This document shows, in pieces, positions 25,052-50,160 of a stretch of 64,000 nt of DNA (positions are counted from its first letter, which is position 1; every line of letters begins with the position of its first letter). The stretch is from Gordius sp. MW1 (Eukaryota; Nematomorpha; Gordioida; Gordea; Gordiidae), in the NCBI GenBank assembly GCA_964036665.1, contig OZ038533.1, forward strand, positions 13,797,075-13,861,074, written 5' to 3'. A program made the position numbers and the translations under genes. The notes beneath the pieces are model-generated. The model had not been told where the DNA came from. It did not search any database and was given only the letters and a program-made list of their open reading frames with translations.

Positions 25052-27245
25052 CAGCTCCTAAACCTGTTTCGGAAGCGTCGCATGAAATTATAATAGGTAT
25101 ATTATTTTGATATGGAATTATTGTTTTATCTGTTGAGATTAAGTTTTTTATATTGTTAAATGTCTGTTTTTCTGTTATAGTCCAATTCCATTTGACTTTA
25201 GTAGATGTTAATTTATACAAAACTGAACTTTTAGATTGCAAATTTGGAATAAAACTTCCAAGATAGTTAACTAGACCAAGGAATGATTTTAATTCTTTGC
25301 GATTAGTTGGTTCTTTAAATTTTTTAATTGCCTCCACCTTATCTTCACTAGGGTGAATGCCATTAGCATCTATCGTATGGCCCAAAAATTTAACAGATTT
25401 TTTGAACAATTGTAATTTGTTTAGGGACGTTGTTAATCCGGCATTTTTAATTAAATTTAGTGTTTCTAGTAAATTTTTATTATGATCTTCCTTGTTTTTT
25501 CCACTTATTATAATATCATCCATAAAAACACTTACGCCTTTTAAGCCTTTGAGCAAATTTCTCATATAACGGTGAAAAATTATTGGCGCTGTTGTTAAAC
25601 CGAAAGGAAGCCTTAAATATTGAAAATACCCTATATGTGTGGCTATGTTTAACAATTTTGAACTTTCCTCCGAAACTTGTAATTGCAAAAATGCATCTTT
25701 TAAGTCAATAATCGAAAATATTTTACCACCCGATATTTCATTCGCGACGTCCTTGAACGTTGGAAGAAGATCGTTATCCTTTGATAAATACTTATTTAAC
25801 GTCACTCTGAAGTGACCACATATACGGACGTCACCGGATTTCTTCCTGATGTTAACCGTAGGTGTTGCCCATTTGATTGGAGTTGTGGTTGGATCGATTT
25901 TTCGAATAACCCCTTCACTTTCTAAACGTTTCAATTCTCTTTCGATAGCTTGACGCATTGGAAATGGTACCCGTCTCGCCATGTAGCTTATGGGACATGC
26001 TGTTTTTTCTACTTCAATCACGACTTTAAGGTCTTTAACTTTACCCAATTTTTGACTAAAAACTGTTGGAAACTGTTTAAAAATATCGTCTTCCGTTAAA
26101 TATTTTTCTTTATCGGAAATAACATTTAATTTAATGATTGGTGGAAGTGATAATTTGTATTTAATAATGTGAGGGATACCGAAAATCAAATTTCCTTTAC
26201 CTTTAATAACATGTACATCTATGACATGTGATTCATTGTTAACTTCTACCTTGGCACTGCATTTCCCCAAAGTTTGAATTTTGGTTTTGCCATAACCATA
26301 TATCTCCGAACCCGGTGTTAGTGGTGGTTTTCCTATGCTACGCCACGTTGGTTCATCTATAACTGTGCAAGCGGCACCCGTATCGAATTGAAACGTATAT
26401 GGTCTCTCATTGATCAAAACATCAATCTCCGCTTTTGTTGTCTCGTCTTTGTTTTTGAGAGCGGATATGTCTCTTGGCGGAAAAGGAGGATTGTTTCTTG
26501 GAGGAAAAGGAGGATTCCACCTGCAATCTCGGGCCAGATGATTTGCTCTTCCACACCTATAACATACGACTTTCGTGTTCCTAAAAGTGCTAAAATTAGG
26601 AACATTTTTAGAAAAATTATTATTCCAATTCCCGAATGTTTTATCCTGTCGTAATTTATTTATATCCAATTCGTTGGACGTTTCACCTTCAATTGATGAA
26701 AGAGCCAGCGCTAAATTTACGGTTTCATCAAACGTTATGTTACCTAAGGGGTATTTGGCCCTTAATTCAATATTTAGTCTAGGTAATTTGACCCCAAGGA
26801 TAAAAATATCCCGTAAAATTTCGTCAGTTGGTAAATTATATTTGCATCGGTTTATAATATTTTTAAGTTTTATTGAAAAATCTATTATACTCTCGCTAGT
26901 TCTCTCCAATTTAAATAATATTTCTCTGTAATGGTAAATTGAATTTTTATCTGAATATATCCTTATCAAAGATTCCTTTATTTCCTCATAAGTAACATTA
27001 TCTACCTCCTTAGGATATATTTGGCTCCTAATTTTGCTCAAATGTAAACTTCCGATATAAGACAATAATACTATTTTTCTAAAATCTCCTGTAATATTTC
27101 TAAGACGAAAAATTAATTCTAAATGATAAAGATAATCATCAATATTTTTTGTTGAATCATAAGGTGGTATATCTCTAACCCTATCAAGAGAATATCCAGA
27201 ATCTAATTCGGATTTTGACCCAATGTCCGGCTTCTTCTCCGTCAT
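25011..27245 (-). pseudogene. LTR-B gag-protease-RT reading frame
   Basis: A 744-codon frame starts 53 nt after the 5' LTR. N-terminal gag, CCHC knuckle CYRCGRANHLARDC, aspartic protease FQFDTGAACTVID (canonical D-T-G), RT with FSIIDLKDAFLQL, LPFGLTTAPIIFHRYM and active site FMDDIIISG, then the start of RNase H, SCDASETGLGAV. After GAV the frame leaves the RNase H sequence and stops within about ten codons. About 50 codons of RNase H are missing compared with LTR-A, and the next frame picks up at FAIQKFHEYIYG. Gag and pol are in one frame. Confidence 0.93.
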
Positions 27246-27297
27246 CTTGATTGATAATTGCTAGTTAGGTGTGGAAGGATCCCATCCTCGTCGCCAG

Positions 27298-27630
27298 TGT
27301 AACGAAGTGGCCGGGGGTATTGTCCTAAACCATACACTAAATCAGGAGACAGAGACAGAAAGGCACAGAGAGACTCTTTTATTAAATAAACACGGCTTTT
27401 TATAGATAACTGCGAGTAATAATTATAAAGAAGGACATACATAATCAAATAAGAGATACCAAGTACGGTGTAAACTAAGGTGTATTCAAATGGCTAAAGA
27501 GATACCAAGTACGGTGTAAACTAAGGTGTATTCAAATGGCTACGATTATAATCAAATGTCTGTGACCGCGCTCAAGTATAGTAAAAACGCGTGTATTCAA
27601 AAAGGCTACCTTGAATACTACTCCATTACA
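27298..27630 (-). repeat. LTR-B 5' LTR with internal 46-bp duplication
   Basis: Identical in outline to the 3' LTR except for a 46-bp tandem duplication (about 27450-27542, a unit containing GATACCAAGTACGG and GTGTATTCAAATGG). This accounts exactly for the 333 versus 287 bp difference. Confidence 0.92.
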
Positions 27631-27639
27631 ATGGCCAAA

Positions 27640-28316
27640 TCATGCAACGGCTATTTCAATATTTCGTCGCCTTCATCGTTTCTCGCTCCGTAGCCATTTC
27701 CACCATGGTACCGTTAAAATCCTTCTCTTGTTTTGCCTACGTGACCATTCATATCTGCACCAATTATAACTATCTCGGCTCTGGTCATTCGCAGCATTTC
27801 GTCTAATTCTTCCCGAAATTCCTCCTATTCTTCATCTGTGCATTCTGTTTGCGGAGCATATCCGGAAACTACATTAATCATTTGACCTTTTATGCATAGT
27901 TTCAACATCATGAGTCGCCCGCTTTTTCTTTGAACCTCAATGACTTTATCTTGCAGATGCGAGGCTAGTATGATTGCCACGCCATTTTTATTCGTTTCAA
28001 GGCCATTGAAGTTAAGTTTATAGCCTTCACCTATCATCCTTGCTTTTGCGCCTTTCAATCTTGTTTCCTGTATACACGCTATATCGACCCGTCGCTTGCT
28101 GAGATTGTCAGCAACTTCTCGGCATTTTGCAGTCATCGTCCCAACATTTAGCGAGCCCACTCTCAATCTCGTCCATAGCAAACTAGTTTCTTTAACTACA
28201 TCGGTATGAGGAAGATGTAGTGACCCTCGTTGACTTTTCACATGATACGGGCGCCTACCGCGCGTCGTTAGGAACGCCCTAGCGCTTTCATTACTTTCAT
28301 TATTACGAACTTTCAT
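27640..28316 (-). pseudogene. RTE LINE endonuclease domain, N-terminal part
   Basis: Apurinic-endonuclease-like domain of the LINE. Visible motifs are RVGSLNVGTM, the catalytic-type Q-E-T in DIACIQETRLKG, NGVAIILA, and INVVSGYAPQTECTDEE, then (with an in-frame stop near 27830 and another near 27660) IVIIGADMNGHVG. Target-site nicking is this domain's role in the family. The reading continues at 23256 after LTR-B. The stops show that the copy is inactive. Confidence 0.88.
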
Positions 28317-28395
28317 AGCACTTGTAGGGGTGACGCTCGGCTATCCAGGCCTGACGGCCGTGTTGACGATGTGAGATATTTTTAAAATAAATTCA

Positions 28396-28459
28396 GGAGG
28401 TGGAATCGAACCGGCAACCTCGCGCTTCAAAGTTTAAACTTATACCCAATACACCACCC
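28396..28459 (-). other. tRNA-like sequence upstream of the RTE LINE
   Basis: Minus-strand sequence from GGGTGGTGTATTGGG to GGTTCGATTCCACCTCC. It has a perfect Pol III B box (GGTTCGATTCC, 28402-28412), an anticodon-arm-like segment CTTTGAAGCGCGAG and a weak A box. It resembles the head of tRNA-derived SINEs of arthropods more than a working tRNA gene, because the D arm and acceptor stem do not pair well. It lies about 80 bp upstream of the LINE's ATG. Confidence 0.6.
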
Positions 28460-28678
28460 ATAATTATATTAGCAGAAATCCAAGAAGCTAGCTGTCTTTT
28501 GCAAAACAGTAACACCATATGTTAAAGCCTTGCGATTGCTAGGCATTGTAGGATTATAATTTGTTGTTGAGGGATTCTTACTATAATATATTATATAAAA
28601 ATAAGCCAAATTCGACCATTTTTCCATACTTGAACCTCTTGTCCGCATTGTGCCCCTTTTAAATTTAAGGCCGATGTT

Positions 28679-30078
28679 TAGTGATGCGGAAAAACCGAGA
28701 AAAATCTCGGTTTCGTCAATTTGAAAAATGGAGTCGAGATCGAGACGAGAATTTTGATGTAGAAACGAGACGATACGAGATTTTTTCGGCGAGATCTCGA
28801 ATTTTTATTGATCGTTAAATTTTAGGGAATTATTGTGTATTTAAATTTGCATGATTTACATTTAAAAAACTAAGTGTAAATCAATATGTATGGTGTATAT
28901 TTAATATTAAATAATTTTCTAAGTGTAGTAAATTTTATATATTTTGCAAAAATTTTAAAATTTGGCAATCATTTACCTTAGTATGGTTGACCCTTAGGGT
29001 ATGTGATTAATTTCATAATATATTTATCACATATTTGTATCCATAGCATTATTAAATATTACCAAATTTTAGGCTTAGAATGAGTTTTGATGTAATAGTA
29101 AATATTACTAAAGTATATTTGAATTTCGCAGTTACTCATCCTGCATGATGCGATTATAAATTGGTTTTCCAGTAGTTTTTATGCTTCAATTAATAATACA
29201 TCTCCCAAATATTTGAACCTTAATAAGACATTATGTGAATACATGGTGCAAATCCACGAACCTATACTGTATTTGATAAATAACTATTTAATGGCAAAGT
29301 TAGTTAGAATTTAAAGTTAATTATTTGGAATATAAATTTAATTATATTGATTTTTGTCATAAATTAAAATACGTGCACCTTAATCCTCTAATAATGCTGT
29401 TTTTATTGTTGTTTTTACAACGTTTTAATATGTGCAACTAGATATTAATTCTGTAAATAATTCGTGGTTTATAACGCTATAGTAAACATGCAATAAACAC
29501 TATGGGCTATAATTGAAGATGGTTATATCAATGGACTTAAACGTTTGCCTTAAAGATGTTAAGGTCTACTTTCTTTAGCCAGGATTAATAAAGGGTCTCA
29601 ATTTGCTCAATTAAGCAACTAATTCAACTATAAGCGAACTTATAAATTTCTAAGTCTATTTATAGTTAACAGACACAGTAAATTTGATACAAATGTTATA
29701 ATTTGCTAGAACAATAAAATTTAATTTTCTATACTTCAAATTTATCTTTAGTTTTTTTGTCTGAACTTTCCATAAAAACGTTATCTTTATGAATTAATTT
29801 TGTCAATGAGATGTCGTGTCCCGCTAAATTTTTAAAAAGTTTGTGTATTAAGGTTTTCAAAAAAAGTAAAGGTTTGCCATTTGGATTTGTAAACACTTAC
29901 TTAACATTTTTTAATAGAACAGGAGAAATTTTTATTCCGTATATATTTAAAAAGAAAGTCGAGACGAGATGAGACCGAGATTTTTCTAGACCGAGACGAG
30001 ACGAGATTTTCATAATCGTTCCCGAGACGAGACGAGATATTGCTTTCGAGACCGAGACGAGACAAGATCGAAACACTA
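28679..30078. mobile_element. non-autonomous hAT element, 1.4 kb
   Basis: Flanked by an exact 8-bp duplication CCGATGTT (28671-28678 and 30079-30086). Ends are TAGTGATGCGG and, on the other strand, TAGTGTTTCGATC. Both subterminal regions are packed with GAGACGA/CGAGA-type words, as expected for hAT transposase binding sites. There is no transposase frame inside. A second copy of the same family, in inverse orientation, is split across 49338-57045. Confidence 0.92.
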
Positions 30079-30089
30079 CCGATGTTAAA

Positions 30090-30165
30090 CAATCCTAAAT
30101 TTTGGACTACATTTGCAATCTGAAATTTGCGATTTCTTATTCAATCCAAAAAATAACGAAGTGGA
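30090..30165 (+). repeat. inverted repeat, left copy
   Basis: About 75 bp matching, in inverse orientation, 32150-32230. The core GCGATTTCTTATTCA-R-TCC is followed by AAAAAATAACGAAGTG and is identical but for one base. It lies about 150 bp upstream of the candidate small gene at 30315. It could be a shared promoter module or the ends of a 2.1-kb DNA element. Confidence 0.7.
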
Positions 30166-30314
30166 ATTAGTTGTTTCGGCAATCGGAACCCACGTGATTC
30201 GTAATACGTAAACTTTTAGGCGCAAATTTTAAAACGCAATATTCATTTACGATCTTCATAATTGCAAAAAGATATACATTAACAAATACATTTGCAAGAT
30301 TTATTAGTATTACA

Positions 30315-30442
30315 ATGGTAAGATTCTAAAGATCTTTTATTTATTTTTCAAGGCTGAAATTTTAAGAAACACATTTAAATTGTGGGATGAACTGGTGGAA
30401 GCCAAAGAGAAATACGAGAAATCCGTGGCATTATTTTATTAA
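30315..30442 (+). CDS. candidate small split gene, 30 aa
   Basis: ATG (30315-30317) is followed directly by a 35-nt GT-AG intron (30318-30352, polypyrimidine then TTTTTCAAG) and a 90-nt exon ending in TAA. The peptide starts MAEILRNTFKLWDELVEAK and is amphipathic, with heptad-like Leu/Trp/Tyr spacing. I do not recognise it. The intron matches the tiny introns of OSGEP. It might be the whole product or a piece of a larger gene; no homology claim is made. Confidence 0.35.
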
Positions 30443-30727
30443 TGATATTTTAACACATGTTACCATTTATAATAGTGTTCATTACATCCCAAACATTGGA
30501 TATTTTTTCAGCAACCTTAGGGGTCCTAATAAAATCTAGATTTAAAAATATTTATTTGCCTATATAACTTGCTTTGTGAGTCCTTCAATATTTATGGATA
30601 AATTTTGGTGGCAGTACATTGTTGAGATCTAAAAGAAAGTACTAAATTGAGTCATAAAAGACATATAAACTGTATAATTGCTAACTTAAACATGGGTTTC
30701 ATCTAAAAACAGAAAAAAAGAGAAATA

Positions 30728-31330
30728 TTAACTACTTGATGTTAAGTCTATATTTGGCACATTAAGATCTTGTTCTTCTGTTTCAGTGGTAGACTTAAGG
30801 TGGCAAGTTTATATGATTCACTACTTCTGTCAAGTTGTTTACCCACAAGATTAATTGATGATCATTTAAAGTACAAAAAATTATAACATTTATATTTGCT
30901 GACAGTTGCAAGGATTTCTCCAAACTTTTATTTTTTTTGTATTTAACATTAGGATTCAATGGCTTTTGCTTAAAACTTTCTTTTGTGATTGGGCAATTGG
31001 AATTCAAACCCATGATTGTGTTCATTATCCAACTTCCTTTATTTAGGAAGATGATTTAAATATTCTTTATCTGTAAAAATAATTATTATAAAAATTTTAA
31101 ATAAACCTATTATGTGGTTATGATCTGGAACAAATTTGCTCAAGACAAATGATATTGTTTGGTAGGGATTAAACAAAATGAAAAGCAATTCAATTTTTTT
31201 TGTCTTCGAGCTTCTCCTTTAGATTGACTTTTACATTTTTTAGATAAAGAAAACATATCAGCAACTGTCAATATGAAATCAACAAAAATATTTCCTAATT
31301 TATTTATTTTGTGATGTATCAATACTACAA
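30728..31330 (-). CDS. candidate minus-strand gene, terminal exons
   Basis: A minus-strand stretch around 31025-30825 reads PITKESFKQKPLNPNVKYKK, then INVIIFCTLNDHQLILWV and NNLTE. If a 31-nt GT-AG intron (30824-30794) is removed it continues in frame as STTETEEQDLNVPNIDLTSS and a stop (30728). Further upstream 31322-31140 reads LGNIFVDFILTVADMFSLSK with a basic KSQSKGEARRQKK tail. I do not recognise a family. The upstream exons and start are not identified. Confidence 0.3.
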
Positions 31331-32149
31331 TAAAAAAATTTTAAATGTCTAATCAAATTACATATATAACTCTTAAAGTTCAGATATTCAAACCTTTATT
31401 GCTTATGTTTAATGATAAATATTATCGAATTCCTGAGAAAAGGAATATGATTTGCGAATTTTGAAGGAAGAATTATTAGGAATTAATTGGGGGAATTTAA
31501 AGGGAGGATAGGGGGAAATATTGTTGGGGGATGGCCGGGCTTAAAGCCACTAAATAAAGATAACTTTAACGCTCTACATTTCGCCAATCTATTTTATTCC
31601 AAGAAAAATTATATTAATGTATCAATCTCCTTACTACAAATCACTCATCCGTATTCATGTTGACAAACAATCATGTATGGGAAGAAATAAATAACACAAA
31701 CGTATAAGCGCGTCGGGGGGGGGGTAACATACGCGTACTAGAAATTAAATGTAAAAGAATAATAGTCTACGCTATGAGTGTACAACGTGTAAGATCAAAA
31801 GTGTACCGCGTGTTGAACTCTTAACTTTAATTTTTGAATAAGATGAGATGGGAAGATATCTTCATCTTCGTATCTCCGGATACGATAAATATGTAATAGA
31901 CGAAGGTTATACATCCATCACTTTTAATTATTTTATATGTGTAATAACTTTATATTAATCAGAATTTTAGATTATTTATGTAAATTCAAATTATTTTCTT
32001 CTTTGTTTTATTTTTAACAAGCTATATTGTAAACTAGAAATGTACAATAATTTGTTTATATAGATAGCATAGTTATGTGTTATTTTCTTAACAAAATACA
32101 ATTCCTTACGAATTTACTTAGCAAATTTTCGGGATTTTCCGATTAAAAA

Positions 32150-32230
32150 ATAGTAAACAACACTTCGTTATTTTTTGGACTGAATAAGAAATCGCAATTT
32201 CAAATTGCAGATATAGGCCTAAATTTTGGA
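32150..32230 (-). repeat. inverted repeat, right copy, just upstream of OSGEP
   Basis: Inverse copy of 30090-30165. It ends about 30 bp before the OSGEP start codon, so it must overlap the OSGEP promoter or 5' UTR. Confidence 0.7.
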
Positions 32231-32259
32231 TCGTGTAACAGTGTGACATAGTATGTATT

Positions 32260-47084
<14,825 letters not shown>

Positions 47085-47153
47085 ATCATTGAATGGGCAT
47101 TTGCCTGTTTAAATTGTTATAGAAATTCATGTACAAAATTGATAATTTTTTTT

Positions 47154-47159
47154 AATAAA
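47154..47159 (+). promoter_or_regulatory. polyadenylation signal of OSGEP
   Basis: AATAAA about 70 nt after the OSGEP stop codon, in a T/A-rich context. No transcript evidence. Confidence 0.55.
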
Positions 47160-49330
47160 AAGTCAACCTTTCTATAGTAATAATTTATACTAATCGTCTA
47201 GTTTTTAAAAAATTTGGGTGGGGGAGACCGGGGATATACATATCTTCGATCAATTTCAGTGGTATTAATTTTTACCCAGTCAAATTTATATACAAAATGT
47301 ACTTTATCAAGGCGCATTTCAGGCATAAAAAATATTTAGAAAAAATAATCTAGGTAAAAAATTAGAGAAAAAATAAGATTTTTCGGACCTAAAAGCTCCT
47401 TTTTTTATTTATCTTTTTCGTTGCTACCTTTTTAACTATCAGTTTTGTAGAACCCAAACCAGTTTTAGGTGAAAGAGTGTGAATTTTTTTATAATAAATT
47501 GCTAAGAATAAACAGTTTAGTTTTAAATAACTCTGTCATGACAAGCCTCAAATAAATATACCATGGGGCTATTGAGACCGGGGCTACCTTTTATTCATTT
47601 TTATATTAAAAATAGTGCAATTTTATAAGTGCATAACGAATCATGGGCATTATTGTAAAGATAAAAATGGGTTTGGCAGAGGGGCAGCTGCCCCCCTCCA
47701 AATTTATAAATTTCTATATATTTAATGAATTTATGGTTAAGTTTAAATCATATCCGGACTTTTTGCCCCCCCCACCTTTAATTTCTGCCTTTGCCCATTA
47801 AAAGAAAAATCAAGTTTATTAAGCAAAGAAACAAAAAATTAGTTAGAGGATATAGCCAAAACTTTGCTCTTCCCTCTATAAAAAATCTACGAAAAAACCG
47901 AAGTTGTTAAAAAAAAAAATAATGAAATAAAGATTGTTGCACTGCATGCAAAGACTATAAATTTAACATCAGCATGAATATTGGTTTACATGTAAAGGTT
48001 GCTCAATGTGAGCGCATTGATCTTGTTGCAATCATGATATTTTATGTGTAAAATATTTGTTAATAATAAAAATAATGTATACAATAAGTATATGTGATAT
48101 TTTTCCTATTATATAACTGTTTTAACGTTAATTGAATATTTTCATAAATAAAGTAACAAAAAATACTAAGGGCATTATAGCTTATGGGACATGTATATTC
48201 CCGGGGTTTTTTTGACTTCTAGAAAATGCGTTTCGTTACAAACCTCCCTGGATTTATTATGGATTGCTGTAGTTTGAAAAAATTTTCTATCATAGGATTT
48301 ATGACTAAAAACATTTTTATGGACAAATCTTTAAAATGTTTAAACATTTTTGTTTATGGCGCTTTAATTTTTTATGCTAGTCTCCCCTACTTTAGCTTAA
48401 TTTTATTTGTCTGACTTATAATAGCGGCCATATGGTTACCACAATATTTAAATCATCAGACAAGCACAAAATGTTAGTCAATAAATTCAAACCCACGGAT
48501 TTAACAATTTAAAAAGTGCAATCAATTCTCTGTATCCTATATGGAACATAGTTAACATCTCACCAAATCAAAACCAATTTATAATTCATGTGTGCCTTGC
48601 ACCTTTTACATACATGCAGGAGTATACTCCTCAAAGGATCTGCGTTTCCTTTTGATGTCAAAACATACACCAACAATTTAAGAAGATGTAAATCTTTAAA
48701 AAAAAAATCAATCAAAAGGCAGATGGTAATGTTCGTACTACCCCGATGTATTACGATGTGAATTGTGAAATGTAGTTCAAGAACGCAAGGTTTATTATTA
48801 AGGATTTAGTAAATAGAATTAATTTAAGCGACTTTGACGCATTTAAATAGAGCTATACTTAATTGGTGATCTTATAATGTAAAAAATTTTGAATATATAG
48901 AGCATAATCCAAGTAAATGAAATGATAAGCAATAATAAACATTCAAAATAAAATGAAGTTTAATATTTCGTCATTTATAATTTTAGTCTCAAGTTTAGCC
49001 ACAAGATCAACTTTATAATTTGATTAAGTCAAATTCAAACATTTTTAAAGTGATCATAGATGATACACATCGGAAAACCTTAGATCAAAACAGATCATGG
49101 AAAATCCCTTTCAATATTATCTTCAAAGGATAGATCTATAGATGGAATTGTGGCTGCTAAGTTCCGGATTAATGGAATCAGTGTATGGCTTTAATTTAGT
49201 GCATGATAAATTGCTATGTGGTGTATTGGAGTCATAATAATACATACATGGGACAACCCCGACTAACAGTCCTCTTCTTAACTTATACAAATGCCAATTA
49301 GAGTTTTACGTGAGAATGGGAATGGTATAA
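47160..49330. other. intergenic downstream of OSGEP
   Basis: AT-rich with no gene recognised. Positions 47670-47800 hold GGCAGAGGGGCAGCTGCCCC and an inverse GGGCAAAGGCAGA-type end, perhaps a small MITE, without a clear duplication. Confidence 0.5.
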
Positions 49331-49667
49331 GTATAACTAATGTTTCGATCTCGAAAACAAAATCACGTCTCGGGAGCGATTATGAAAATCTCGTCTCGGT
49401 TTAGAAAAATTTCGGTCTCCTCTCTACTCTTTAAAAAAATACATACTGAATTAAAATTTCTCCGGTTTTATTATAAATATTAAATAAGTGTTAAAAATCC
49501 AAATGACAAACTTTTATATATTTTGAAAGACTTTAATACACAAACTTTTTAAAGATTACATCTCATTGACGATATAACAATATGAATTAATTCGTAAAGA
49601 TAACATTTTCTTAGGAAAGTGTAGACTAAAAAACTATAGATAAATTTGAAGTATAGAAAATTAAATT

Positions 49668-50067
49668 TGTAGAGGCTCTTTCGCACGCTACTTTCCCTTG
49701 ACCCCGTCTAGGCGAATTCTAACACGTTACTTTATTTAATAGCCCCTCGCTTGTACTTAACCATCACGTGATTTTTATTTTAATAGCCCCTCGCTTGTAC
49801 TTAACCATCACGTGATTTTTATTTTAATAGCCCCTCGCTTGTACTTAACCATCACGTGATTTTTATTTTAATAGCCCCTCGCTTGTACTTAACCATCACG
49901 TTATTTTTATTTTAATAGCCCCTCGCTTGTATTCAACCATCGCCTGATTATTCAAATGATAATGGGCTCGCGCAGCTACATAAGCACAACCTTTAAAACT
50001 AACACAATTATTATTCATTTTTTTCGCAATAAGTATCTCTTCTAAATAATGAAATAAAACTACTTCA
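49668..50067 (+). repeat. LTR-C 5' LTR with five 46-bp repeats
   Basis: Contains about five tandem copies (49738-49960) of a 46-bp unit with TAGCCCCTCGCTTGTACTTA and ACCATCACGTGATTTTTATT, each carrying a CACGTG E-box-like palindrome in its best form. The exact 5' boundary is uncertain, because the two LTRs differ upstream of CTACTTTCCC. Confidence 0.85.
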
Positions 50068-50160
50068 TTTGGTGACCCACTCGCTACGTCAATCAACATA
50101 CAAGTTGGGATAATTGGCACCTCCCCCATCAAATCAATACTTCAGAAGTATGCCTCCATA

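Larger units (their letters stand above)
23262..27630 (-). mobile_element. LTR-B, Ty3/gypsy-type retrotransposon
   Basis: A 4.4-kb minus-strand element. The 5' LTR is 27298-27630 (333 bp) and the 3' LTR 23262-23548 (287 bp); the 5-bp duplication ATGGC lies at 23257-23261 and 27631-27635. The primer-binding site next to the 5' LTR reads TGGCGACGAGGATGGGATC on the minus strand and fits the 3' end of tRNA-Ser(GCU). The polypurine tract AAAGGGTGGAGTAG adjoins the 3' LTR. It is inserted in the RTE endonuclease. Confidence 0.95.
16410..28320 (-). mobile_element. RTE-type LINE, split by nested insertions
   Basis: One minus-strand non-LTR retrotransposon can be followed through four blocks: endonuclease 28316-27636; rest of endonuclease and first half of RT 23256-21870; RT active site and start of the C-terminal region about 21310-20911; remaining C-terminus 16900-16437. 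The gaps are LTR-B (exact 5-bp duplication), an insertion zone around 21317-21860, and LTR-A (exact 5-bp duplication). The protein resumes in frame across both LTR element insertions once one copy of each duplication is removed. The tail is short and A-rich (AATAAATAAA-like at about 16410-16430), as in RTE elements. Confidence 0.9.
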
